A DNA stretch of 64,000 bases from Flavihumibacter fluvii (GTDB taxonomy: Bacteria > Bacteroidota > Bacteroidia > Chitinophagales > Chitinophagaceae). The notes under the pieces are model-generated. The model was not told the DNA's origin, ran no database searches, and was given only the letters and a program-made list of their open reading frames with translations. Position numbers and translations under genes: made by a program. Below are positions 35,799 to 43,800 of this stretch, piece by piece. Positions within the stretch are counted from its first letter, which is position 1. Every line of letters starts with the position of its first letter. The DNA lies in NCBI RefSeq assembly GCF_018595675.2, contig NZ_CP092333.1:3682001-3746000 (forward strand), in the 5' to 3' direction.

Positions 35799-37010
35799 TT
35801 ATTTCAGGATATTTCCCACTTTCATATAGAGCTCTTCCAGGTCTCCATCCTTCGCCCTGGCAACCAGGAATTTCAGCTTTTCCCCGGGTTGTTGTAAAAG
35901 ATTGCGATAGGCCATGATATTCCTGGTCATATTATTATTAATCGCAATAATAATATCGCCTTCCATAAAACCAGCTTTTTCAGATGGAGAACCTGGCATG
36001 ACATCGGTTACTGTTACCTGGCCATTAATAAAATAAATTCCCAATCCAGTATAAGCATAATCAAATGGCTCCCTGAAATGCCTGTTCGGCATCAGGTATA
36101 TATCCCTGCGCTCATAGTTAATGATGACATTAAATCGACGAAGGAGATCATTACCGATTAAACCACCCAGGTAGGGATAATTTGTGACATTATATTCGTC
36201 ATCGAAAATATAAGTAGGTACTTTTTTGAATTTATACGGACCAATCCTGAATTCTTTAACAGTTGTCAACCGCATATAGGTCTTTCCGCCTAAACCCTCG
36301 GCTTGCGTTGAATATATTTTTTTCTTCTTGCTGAATACACTGCTATCTGCTACAAAATCTTCGGTCAGCAATAAGGACAGCCCAGCGCCGGTATCAAAGA
36401 AATAACGGGTATTCACAACTTCAGATTCATTTAACCTCGCCGGGATGATCGGTATTGAAGCCAGGGTTGGTTTCAGTAAAAAGCCCCCTTTGGGATACTT
36501 CATGTTTCCCTTTGAATAAACAAACATCAGCAGGGTATCATAATCCAGTTTTACTATGTATCGCGATAGAAAACTATAGCCAATGATTCCATCAATTTTT
36601 TCGCCATATACACTAGTCAGGATATCGTAATCATTGATGTGAAAGTTGAGGCTGTCAACCGTTAAACCAGGAAATTTTAAGCGGTGATTATTAGCGAACC
36701 GGACTTTCTTTAATCCCGCGATTCCCCTGATCGTCTTATCTGAAGCTTCATTTGGAATACGAAAGTGCTCAACTGTAGTAGAATCGAGTGAGATGCCGCC
36801 ACTACCCGTATCCAGGATAAAGTTGAGGGAGTCGGCAACATTGTCCAGCTTAGCCCGCAACATAACAACCCCGCCGCTGTACTGCCGGAATGGGATATTG
36901 GCCAACAACTGGGCCTGGGGTGGCGAAAAATATTCCTGTGCTTGGGTCGTCAGTTGTGCAATGACCAGGGCGAATAAGGCAAGAATCGTGTGTTTTGTTG
37001 GCAATTTCAT
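35799..37010 (-). CDS. Secreted retropepsin-like aspartyl protease with PDZ domain
   Basis: A 403-residue exported protein. Signal peptide 1-24 (ending TTQAQ). Two aspartyl-protease half-domains each have a catalytic triplet: FILDTGSGG (Asp67) and FFDTGAG (Asp206), so one chain can supply both aspartates. A C-terminal PDZ domain (about 315-400) includes GLGIYFINGQVTVTDVMPGS and the loop SEKAGFMEGDIIIAINN. Bacteroidota have many such aspartyl protease/PDZ proteins with unknown targets. It is 70 bases upstream of the M16 pair on the same strand. Confidence 0.88.
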   Translation of the reverse strand: MKLPTKHTILALFALVIAQLTTQAQEYFSPPQAQLLANIPFRQYSGGVVMLRAKLDNVADSLNFILDTGSGGISLDSTTVEHFRIPNEASDKTIRGIAGLKKVRFANNHRLKFPGLTVDSLNFHINDYDILTSVYGEKIDGIIGYSFLSRYIVKLDYDTLLMFVYSKGNMKYPKGGFLLKPTLASIPIIPARLNESEVVNTRYFFDTGAGLSLLLTEDFVADSSVFSKKKKIYSTQAEGLGGKTYMRLTTVKEFRIGPYKFKKVPTYIFDDEYNVTNYPYLGGLIGNDLLRRFNVIINYERRDIYLMPNRHFREPFDYAYTGLGIYFINGQVTVTDVMPGSPSEKAGFMEGDIIIAINNNMTRNIMAYRNLLQQPGEKLKFLVARAKDGDLEELYMKVGNILK

Positions 37011-37152
37011 TGGTTAAGCCGGGAAACGGTATTAACTATATCAATTTACTACCTATTTTGTTCGCTTACAACTCCATTTATATGTATTTCCTTACCGTTT
37101 GTACCTTCTTTTAAAAAGCCGGAATAATTCAACGCAATACCTGCACATATGC

Positions 37153-37160
37153 TAATTTTG
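37153..37160 (+). promoter_or_regulatory. -7 promoter element of mqnC, which decides its start
   Basis: TAATTTTG matches TAnnTTTG exactly. Transcription would begin about 37165, so the in-frame GTG at 37160 lies within the promoter and cannot be used; the ATG at 37184 is then the first start in the message. No convincing TTTG is seen 19-23 bases upstream. Confidence 0.45.
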
Positions 37161-37183
37161 TGTCCCAATTTAATCACATAGAT

Positions 37184-38308
37184 ATGCAGTTATCCGAGCT
37201 CTACAGAAAGGCATTAAATTTTGAGTTCCTAAGTGCTGAAGAGGGTGAGTTCTTATTTCAGGAGGCGCCATTGACTGAGCTCATGAATATTGCTGATCAG
37301 TTAAGGAAGATCCAGGTGCCCCATGGAAAAGTGACCTGGATCATTGATCGCAATATGAACACAACCAATGTTTGCATTGCCAATTGTAAATTTTGTAATT
37401 TTTACCGCATACCCGGCCACAAAGAGGCATATATTACAGATATAGAGACCTATAAAAGAAAAATCAGCGAGACTTTCAGGTATGGTGGCGAACAGTTATT
37501 GTTACAGGGCGGCCATCATCCCGATCTCGGGTTAGCCTATTACACCGATCTGTTCCGGCAGCTGAAACAGCTATTTCCAAAATTAAAACTACACACTTTA
37601 GGCCCGCCAGAAGTTGCCCATATCTGCAAACTGGAAAAAAAATCTCATTACGAAGTGTTGAAAGCACTAAAGGATTCGGGTATGGATTCTTTACCTGGCC
37701 CAGGCGCAGAAATACTGGTGGATCGTGTCAGGCGCCTCATCAGCAAAGGAAAATGTGGTTCCCAGGAATGGCTGGATATCATGCACGAAGCACATAAACT
37801 CAACCTGACCACCTCAGCCACAATGATGTTCGGACATGTGGAAACCATTTCCGAAAGAATGGAGCACCTGGTGAAATTGCGCGAGGTTCAATCCAGGAAA
37901 CCGGCTGATGTAAAAGGGTTTGTTGCTTTTATTCCCTGGACATTCCAGGACGTTGATACGCTACTGGCAAAAATCCGCGGGGTGCATAATATCACAACGC
38001 CCGAGGAGTATATACGGATGATCGCTATCAGCCGGATCATGCTGCCTAATGTGAAAAATATCCAGGCCAGCTGGCTGACAGTAGGCAAAAATGTTGCACA
38101 GATCTGCCTGCATGCCGGAGCTAATGATTTTGGCAGTATTATGATTGAAGAAAATGTTGTAAGTGCCGCTGGCGCACCTCACCGCTTTACTTATAAGAGT
38201 ATTCAGGAAGCCATTCTTGAAGCTGGCTTTGAACCACAACTCCGTAATCAGCAATATGAATTCAGGGAATTGCCCGAAACCATTGAAGAGCAGGTGATTA
38301 ATTATTAA
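37184..38308 (+). CDS. mqnC: Cyclic dehypoxanthinyl futalosine synthase (radical SAM)
   Basis: A 374-residue radical SAM enzyme of the futalosine route to menaquinone, which cyclises dehypoxanthine futalosine. The cluster motif is CIANCKFC (Cys64, Cys68, Cys71). Other family stretches: TWIIDRNMNTTNVC, LLQGGHHPDLG, LPGPGAEIL and FIPWTFQ. Menaquinone is the electron donor of the ACIII complex encoded in the same window, but no other mqn gene is present. The ATG start is chosen because an upstream GTG falls inside the promoter. Confidence 0.95.
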   Translation: MQLSELYRKALNFEFLSAEEGEFLFQEAPLTELMNIADQLRKIQVPHGKVTWIIDRNMNTTNVCIANCKFCNFYRIPGHKEAYITDIETYKRKISETFRYGGEQLLLQGGHHPDLGLAYYTDLFRQLKQLFPKLKLHTLGPPEVAHICKLEKKSHYEVLKALKDSGMDSLPGPGAEILVDRVRRLISKGKCGSQEWLDIMHEAHKLNLTTSATMMFGHVETISERMEHLVKLREVQSRKPADVKGFVAFIPWTFQDVDTLLAKIRGVHNITTPEEYIRMIAISRIMLPNVKNIQASWLTVGKNVAQICLHAGANDFGSIMIEENVVSAAGAPHRFTYKSIQEAILEAGFEPQLRNQQYEFRELPETIEEQVINY

Positions 38309-38319
38309 TCGTCATCACC

Positions 38320-39519
38320 TTACTTATACTTTAAATGCAGGGAAACAATATTTGAATTAAAATTATTCTCCCGGGTATAATGGCCATACCTTATTTCAAC
38401 ACTGTTGAAATGGTCGATACCAAATACCCCGCCAGGTGGAGCTATCCTAATACCCGCTCCAAAATAATGACTGGTAAATTTTGATACATCATAATTCGAA
38501 GTATAATATTCATCCTCTGCGGTATGCTCCTGGTATGGTTTGAAATAGTTCACGGCGGACTGGTGGTAAAAGCGATAAAACGGACTGATTGAAAAAAAGG
38601 GATTTATCTTGATCGCGGTTTCAATGTTTATGGTATGGGCTTCTAACCCCCAGTCATCATGGTAATACCGGTAAAAGCCCCGTAATATCACTTTGTCGCC
38701 CATAAAATAATTCGCCCTGAACCCAATGGGGAGTTTAAACCGGCTGCCAGGCAGTTTTTCCACCTGTACACTGGCATCTGAAAAATATACCCGGTTAAAG
38801 GGAAGAGAAAGATAGCCGGATTGCTGGATCAAATCCAGGAGGAACATTAGCTGAAGGCGCTGGTTAACAATTTGTGACCACGATAAATTCAGGCTAAAGC
38901 TATTGCGGACATCCGTTGAATATCCCCCCTCGCCGGAAGACTGGCCACTCCTAAGTTCGACGGGGTAAATTAAACTTAGCTGGTCAAAGTACACCTGGCC
39001 CTTTGCTGCAAACTCACCCATTCTATTTTTGGTCTTCCTTGAATAATGGCCATTAATACCAAAGGATTGATAATCAAATTCAGTGGAAGTTGATAGCCCA
39101 ATCCCAAATTCAGTTCCCTTCACCTCATTTTCCCTGCTCCAGCCAACAGATGGATACACGCGAACATCTGAGTAAGATGCAGAGCTGATGGTTTTAGGAT
39201 CAATTTTATCCGAAGAAGCCGAGGTATAATAGTCGATCCCAATATCACCGGAAACTTTATTCAACCTTTGTTTCCGATCGTACCATCTTAACTTAAGTTC
39301 GAGGTAATTGGAAAAATCATCCAGTTTCTGTGACCCGATTCCACCAGTAACAGCTGCGTTGTTACCATCCTGGTGATAATAACTGGAAACAAAATTGATT
39401 TCTTCAATATTCAATTTCCTTGATTGGTAATTGCTGGTATCGGCAGGCTTTACCTGTTGCGAAAAGGTAGCCAGTAAACCAATATATAACCCAATAACTG
39501 TCAGGCAGATTTTCTTCAT
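38320..39519 (-). CDS. DUF3570 outer-membrane beta-barrel protein
   Basis: A 399-residue exported protein with a signal peptide (1-21, ending TFSQQ) and a strand-rich body: SSYYHQDGNNAAVTGGIGSQ near the start, then DFSNYLELKLRWYD, alternating aromatic strands, and a final LHLKYK. The opening motif (IEEINFVSSYYHQDGNNA) is the DUF3570 hallmark. It is the third gene of a thioredoxin/DUF4266/DUF3570 operon, 17 bases after DUF4266. It probably forms an outer-membrane channel or receptor; the role is unknown. Confidence 0.88.
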   Translation of the reverse strand: MKKICLTVIGLYIGLLATFSQQVKPADTSNYQSRKLNIEEINFVSSYYHQDGNNAAVTGGIGSQKLDDFSNYLELKLRWYDRKQRLNKVSGDIGIDYYTSASSDKIDPKTISSASYSDVRVYPSVGWSRENEVKGTEFGIGLSTSTEFDYQSFGINGHYSRKTKNRMGEFAAKGQVYFDQLSLIYPVELRSGQSSGEGGYSTDVRNSFSLNLSWSQIVNQRLQLMFLLDLIQQSGYLSLPFNRVYFSDASVQVEKLPGSRFKLPIGFRANYFMGDKVILRGFYRYYHDDWGLEAHTINIETAIKINPFFSISPFYRFYHQSAVNYFKPYQEHTAEDEYYTSNYDVSKFTSHYFGAGIRIAPPGGVFGIDHFNSVEIRYGHYTRENNFNSNIVSLHLKYK

Positions 39520-39536
39520 GCTTGCTTTTTCAGGAA

Positions 39537-39758
39537 TTAATTACATCCGCATCCACCGCCTGATTTCCCGGCATTTGCACCGGAAGCACCTTCACGATAA
39601 GATTGGAAATTCAATTCTGTCTTTTCAATCTTGCGGTTACCCAATACCATTTCAGCATCATTCAATTTATTCTTTTGATATTCTTTAACGGTTGAGCATC
39701 CTGTTATCAGGATAACAGAAAAAAAACAGGTCAATAAACCCGGGTTTGTCTTTTTCAT
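39537..39758 (-). CDS. DUF4266 small lipoprotein with C-terminal GGGCGCN
   Basis: A 73-residue precursor. Signal peptide with lipidated Cys21 (LITGCS), then a 52-residue mature chain: VKEYQKNKLNDAEM, a basic-acidic helix, SYREGASGANAGK, and the very C-terminal GGGCGCN with two cysteines. That Cys-Gly-Cys tail is a constant of DUF4266 as I recall it. A thioredoxin gene immediately upstream and a barrel gene downstream suggest the cysteines are redox- or metal-active. The protein could be a small electron or metal carrier at the outer membrane; this is inference. Confidence 0.87.
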   Translation of the reverse strand: MKKTNPGLLTCFFSVILITGCSTVKEYQKNKLNDAEMVLGNRKIEKTELNFQSYREGASGANAGKSGGGCGCN

Positions 39759-39767
39759 GGTAAAATA

Positions 39768-40205
39768 TTATTGGCCATCTCCAACCTCTGTGAGTTGCGA
39801 AATAAAATTGTCTATGCCTTTTGAAGGATAACCCTCCCAGCTTTTGATAAATTTCCCCTCTGCATTTAATAAAACCGTATATGGAAAAATGCCTTTTGAA
39901 TTATACAATTCAGCGAGATGATCATTGCTTTCCTGTAACTCCTTTTTTAATTGATTTTTCTTATTCCTGGGGAAATCGGCATTGAGCAATACCAGGTGCT
40001 CATTGGCATATTGCTGAAACTGCTCTGTCGAAAAGATTTCTTTTTGCATCCTGATACATGGACCACACCAATCCGAGCCTGAAAAATTCAACAGGATCAG
40101 TTTGTGCTCCTGCCTTGCCTGTGTTTTAGCTTTATCCAGGTCATTCCCCCACTCTGTAAAAGAAGAAAACACCAGCGCCAGCAATACTATAAAACTCCAC
40201 TTCAT
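39768..40205 (-). CDS. Exported thioredoxin-fold protein
   Basis: A 145-residue thioredoxin-like protein with a signal peptide or anchor (1-17) and active site WCGPC (Cys47, Cys50) in LLNFSGSDWCGPCIRMQ. The cis-Pro region is GIFPYTVLLNAEGKF. It begins the operon with DUF4266 (9-base gap) and DUF3570. A likely role is keeping the DUF4266 Cys-Gly-Cys tail reduced or loading a ligand onto it. The ApbE flavin transferase that I recall next to such genes in other bacteria is missing here. Confidence 0.88.
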   Translation of the reverse strand: MKWSFIVLLALVFSSFTEWGNDLDKAKTQARQEHKLILLNFSGSDWCGPCIRMQKEIFSTEQFQQYANEHLVLLNADFPRNKKNQLKKELQESNDHLAELYNSKGIFPYTVLLNAEGKFIKSWEGYPSKGIDNFISQLTEVGDGQ

Positions 40206-40303
40206 AGCATCAATTTAAATACAAGATAATTTCAAAAGATGTTTTCTAAATGTTAATCGTCCGGGAAGCAACCCCGCCAGGTTATCCATCGTCTTATCAT
40301 GCA

Positions 40304-40594
40304 ATGAAAACATTGCAACCTTCTTTGGTGCTATGCCTTTTGCTGGATGCGGTAGGCTACTTCACTTATGCCATTCCATTTTTTGGAGAATTTGGAGACC
40401 TGGTATGGGCGCCGGTATCAGGTATCATTTTCTATAAATTATTTGGGGGGTGGAAAGGTACCCTTGGCGGGATATTCAGTTTTGCTGAAGAGATATTGCC
40501 TTTCACTGACTTTATCCCCACATTTACTATTGGATGGTTCGCCCAACAGTTCAGTAAGAAATCCCAAAAAACCGCTTTCATTAAAACCAAATAA
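40304..40594 (+). CDS. Small conserved membrane protein
   Basis: A 96-residue protein with two or three membrane helices (about 6-26, 32-50, 52-72). It contains DAVGYFTYAIPFFGEFGDLVW, APVSGIIFYKLFGG and FAEEILPFTDFIPTFTIGWF, which I recognise from small Bacteroidota proteins of unknown function. The ATG giving MKTLQPSL is preferred to one 18 codons earlier, which would add a polar, proline-rich lead without support. It diverges from the thioredoxin operon. Confidence 0.68.
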   Translation: MKTLQPSLVLCLLLDAVGYFTYAIPFFGEFGDLVWAPVSGIIFYKLFGGWKGTLGGIFSFAEEILPFTDFIPTFTIGWFAQQFSKKSQKTAFIKTK

Positions 40595-40912
40595 ATCCGG
40601 GTTCTTTCTGTCGGGTATAAACAAACCCGTTGCCAAATCCTTTTAATTGGACGGTTACCTGGGGATATGCGTGAAATCGTAAACCGCTGGTCCTGGAATT
40701 AATCGGCATGATTTTGGAGCTTTATGTCTACTTGGAATGACTGCCCCAAAAAGCAGGTAGGATAAGTATGGGCATAAAAAAAGGGGTCAGAATAGAAATT
40801 CAACCCCGTTTTTAAAATCCAATATCCTATGAAAAACCAATACAATAATAGAGGTTTTCACTTATATATGCAAGTATTTCCAAAAATTGAGTAAAATTAC
40901 GCAAGCCCGGGG
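40595..40912. other. Intergenic stretch without a gene
   Basis: These 318 bases hold no credible gene. They contain the hairpin at 40776-40813 and two copies of GGGGTCAG, at 40783-40790 and 40909-40916, the second overlapping the end of the T9SS cargo gene. A 21-codon frame starting at 40829 is too short and has no support. The GGGGTCAG...ACCCC unit looks like a repeat-family fragment. Confidence 0.5.
40776..40813 (+). terminator. Hairpin with A- and T-runs, probable terminator
   Basis: GGGGT (40783-40787) pairs with ACCCC (40803-40807) with an A-run before and TTTTT after the 3' arm. It lies about 190 bases after the small membrane gene, which is far for its own terminator, and could serve transcripts from either strand. 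Confidence 0.35.
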
Positions 40913-41542
40913 TCAGTTTTTAATCAGCTTTTCTGTAATGACCCGACCGCTTTCTGTTTGAGTTAAGATAATGATATAGAGCCCTTTATCTAATCCGGAA
41001 ACATCAACTGTTTGCAATCCTGATTTCAGTTTTTTATTGATATATATCTTTCCGTTGGCATCCGTTAACAACAACTCAAGCGCCTGCTCAGAACGCACAA
41101 TCAGCATGTTGTCAACCGGATTTGGATAAAATTTGCAAGTCATATCCCCGGCAAAGCTACTGGACACGATCCGTGAAAATTGCTGCCATCCATTTTCCGG
41201 TACCCATTTAATTCTATAGTAGCATTTTCCTTTCAGCGGTTGCTCATCTACAAATTTCCCTGAAGTTCCATCCTGACGAAGTACAGCAAGCACTTCAAAT
41301 GGCCCCTGTTTATACGAGGAGCGTTCAACATTAATATACCCTTTTTGTAATGTACTGTTAAGTACCCATTGTAATTGCAGCTTCCCCTTACCTGCCAGTA
41401 CAGGCTCTTCCAGGCCAATCGCCAAAGGTCCGGTGGCGCCTGCCACCAAGCCTTGCATGCTTGTGCCAAAATGGGGTTGCGCAACAGTGGTGTGAAAAAG
41501 GCATACCAATGCTGCGGACAAAAAATGGGTTAGTAGTCGCAT
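40913..41542 (-). CDS. Small secreted protein with type IX secretion (type A) sorting domain
   Basis: A 209-residue exported protein. Signal peptide 1-21 (ending TTVAQ); the last 75 residues are a T9SS type A sorting domain: CKFYPNPVDNMLIV, then LLLTDANGKIYINKKL, then GLDKGLYIIILTQTESG and ITEKLIKN. The part between is only about 110 residues and resembles a fibronectin-like fold (LQWVLNSTLQKGYINVERSS; GKCYYRIKWV). The sorting domain sends it across the outer membrane to the surface or medium. No enzymatic domain is seen. Confidence 0.88.
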   Translation of the reverse strand: MRLLTHFLSAALVCLFHTTVAQPHFGTSMQGLVAGATGPLAIGLEEPVLAGKGKLQLQWVLNSTLQKGYINVERSSYKQGPFEVLAVLRQDGTSGKFVDEQPLKGKCYYRIKWVPENGWQQFSRIVSSSFAGDMTCKFYPNPVDNMLIVRSEQALELLLTDANGKIYINKKLKSGLQTVDVSGLDKGLYIIILTQTESGRVITEKLIKN

Positions 41543-41662
41543 AGTCTGGTCCGTAAGACTGTGGATAACATGTGAACAATTATTATGCCACAGGTAGAAC
41601 GCAGCTAAAAATTTTCTATTGGGTACCTTTCGTTAATCCTTTTTTAAAGTGACCTTTAACAA

Positions 41663-42118
41663 ATGAACAACAGATTGTACAGCGAAAGAAAGCGGATTGC
41701 CATGGTAGCGCATGACATGAAAAAGAAAGAATTGCTGGAATGGGCCCAACACAACAAGGTATTGCTCGCCAGGCATGAGCTGATGGCTACCGGCACAACA
41801 GGTCGTATGCTGGAAGACCAGTTGGACCGTCCAGTAAAAAAATTAATGAGCGGTCCGCTTGGTGGAGACCAGCAGATTGGGGCAATGATCGCCGCCGGCG
41901 AAATTGATATACTGATCTTCTTTTGGGATCCTATGGAAGCACAACCGCATGATAGTGATGTTAAAGCCCTTTTACGCCTGGCCGTGGCCTGGAACTGCGT
42001 AGTTGCAAATGATCCATCAACGGCAGATTTCATTTTCACCTCACCTTTGATGTCGCAATCATACGAAGCCGTCATTCCCGACTATTCCCAGTATTTGCAT
42101 CGCAAGATCGAAAAGTGA
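41663..42118 (+). CDS. mgsA: Methylglyoxal synthase
   Basis: A 151-residue enzyme converting dihydroxyacetone phosphate to methylglyoxal and phosphate, a bypass used under phosphate limitation or sugar stress. Family features are complete: MVAHDMKK (His17), GTTGRML, SGPLGGDQQIGAMI (phosphate site and catalytic Asp), FFWDPMEAQPHDSDV and NDPSTADF. Length is normal. The converging neighbour on the other strand ends 24 bases away. Confidence 0.95.
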   Translation: MNNRLYSERKRIAMVAHDMKKKELLEWAQHNKVLLARHELMATGTTGRMLEDQLDRPVKKLMSGPLGGDQQIGAMIAAGEIDILIFFWDPMEAQPHDSDVKALLRLAVAWNCVVANDPSTADFIFTSPLMSQSYEAVIPDYSQYLHRKIEK

Positions 42119-42142
42119 CTATTGTCCACCCGCATGGTGAAC

Positions 42143-42436
42143 TCATTTTCTCAGGTACAACCGATCGAATAGAAAAGGCCCAAAGGGCAAAAGGGCAGCC
42201 AGAAAAGCGAGAAAAATCTTCCCAAAGGGCCACCGTAATTCCTGTGCGGCCTGAACCACCATATAACAATAGACTACAAAAAGGATCCCATGCGCCCAGC
42301 CCAGGTAGCGCACTGCCTCTGGTATTCCAAAGACATACTTCAATGGCATGGCAATGGCCACCAACAATAAAAAAGAAACCCCTTCGGCATATCCGATTTT
42401 CCTGAACAGGTTTATCGTTCGACTTTTTTCCGCCAT
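42143..42436 (-). CDS. DUF3817 membrane protein
   Basis: A 97-residue protein with three membrane helices. IGYAEGVSFLLLVAIAMPLKY and GWAHGILFVVYCY match DUF3817, a family also found fused to transporters in other bacteria. The C-terminus ends FGPFLFDRLYL. Function unknown. It is 84 bases downstream of an unrecognised lipoprotein gene on the same strand. Confidence 0.87.
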   Translation of the reverse strand: MAEKSRTINLFRKIGYAEGVSFLLLVAIAMPLKYVFGIPEAVRYLGWAHGILFVVYCYMVVQAAQELRWPFGKIFLAFLAALLPFGPFLFDRLYLRK

Positions 42437-42520
42437 AATCCTACAATTTGCCCGCTAAGATAATCATTCACCCCACCGGGTAACCTTCTGCAGGCGAATA
42501 GCCGAAAGTATGGCTGTCCT

Positions 42521-43522
42521 TTAAATTGTTTCGCCGGTTTTTGGGTTTTTGGGCCTGGGGGGGAGTTTTTTATCTTTTCCGGACTCCTTCTGGATCTGGA
42601 TGACTTGCCTGATAATATCAATAACCGGAGCTCCAATACCCAAACGCTGGGCGTTTGAATTTGCAGGAACCGCCATTAAGGTCACAGGATCAAACATAAA
42701 ATACTTTTTCCCCGCCTTTCCGGTGGGATCAACACTACCTCCGGGAACATACACCTGTATCCGGATGCGCTGGTAGCCACTGGGGAAATACCGCACGTAA
42801 TAGCCCTCAGGCTGTTTATACCATTGGTCTTTCTTAATATCAGGCCGCCTGATCGTTGACGGTTGCCGCAATACTGCAACCCGCTCGTACACCTCATAGG
42901 AACTGGAACCCAATTCAAATAAACGATTGATATCCCGGGAGGTGTTACCTAGTCCGGTTTCCGGCATAACAGCTGCCAATGTCTTGACAACACCCATTAC
43001 ACCACCCCTCAATTCAAATATTTGCTTTGGGGATAATAATTGCGCTGCAGTTGACTGAACAGAGAATGACAGGTTGTTGAAATTGGAACCGGTGACTACT
43101 GACCATAACAAAAGCTGTATGTTTTTCTGCTCCAGGTACGGCTTTTTTAATGAGTTGCGCAGAACGCTTTCGATGATTTCCTGCCGATACCCTCTCAAGG
43201 GTGCCATCAGGTAGGCATCCCTTTCAGACGGATCAGGTGTGCCGGGTTGCAGGCAGTAGCTTTTGAAATCGCCTTCATAATAGCCATCTACCAGAACGAT
43301 CTCTCCGTTTTCTGTTTGTGGCAGTTCAAATATGGAAAGGGCCTTTCGTTCAGAAAGAAAATCAAATTGCCCGGACCTGGCAGTATCATGGCGGTCTATT
43401 TCTGCACTGATCGGTTGATTGGCGTTGGCTGACTGGTTGCTTCTGCCCGTTTGATGGGCTGACGGTGCACATGCAGCCAGGAGAATAGAAAACAAGACTA
43501 GCCCGTGTAAACGTTTTGACAT
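42521..43522 (-). CDS. Lipoprotein of unknown family
   Basis: A 333-residue lipoprotein: signal with Cys18 (FSILLAAC). Two parts follow. Residues about 75-200 contain GYYEGDFKSYCLQPGTPDPS, DAYLMAPLRGYRQEII and IQLLLWSVVTGSNF; residues 215-310 are beta-rich (YVRYFPSGYQRIRIQVYVPG). The C-terminal 20 residues are basic and proline-rich. I have seen similar Bacteroidota proteins but know no named family or function. No partner is evident from its neighbours. Confidence 0.68.
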   Translation of the reverse strand: MSKRLHGLVLFSILLAACAPSAHQTGRSNQSANANQPISAEIDRHDTARSGQFDFLSERKALSIFELPQTENGEIVLVDGYYEGDFKSYCLQPGTPDPSERDAYLMAPLRGYRQEIIESVLRNSLKKPYLEQKNIQLLLWSVVTGSNFNNLSFSVQSTAAQLLSPKQIFELRGGVMGVVKTLAAVMPETGLGNTSRDINRLFELGSSSYEVYERVAVLRQPSTIRRPDIKKDQWYKQPEGYYVRYFPSGYQRIRIQVYVPGGSVDPTGKAGKKYFMFDPVTLMAVPANSNAQRLGIGAPVIDIIRQVIQIQKESGKDKKLPPRPKNPKTGETI

Positions 43523-43800
43523 AGGGTGCTTTTTTAATGAAGGTGGACGTTGTGATTCCTGTCATCCTGAAAGCGCTGGTACAAAATCTAAAATTTACCG
43601 GTGCTTTAAAAGCAATTGACCGGTAAAGAATCGTTAAGATTCAGGAATTCACCGCCGTCTTCCTGCATAAACGCTATACCTGCATGGAAAAGCGCGTTCC
43701 CCATTATAACGGATAATTTGTGGTATTTATTTAACCCGGCAGATGATTCCTGCCCTATTGGATGTAATGCCGGAGTACTTTCTTCTTCGTAAATTGCCCT

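Noticed and set aside
40829-40894. 21-codon frame with ATG in the gene-free stretch
   Set aside because: Too short, asparagine-rich without a recognisable signal, and next to repeat-like sequence.
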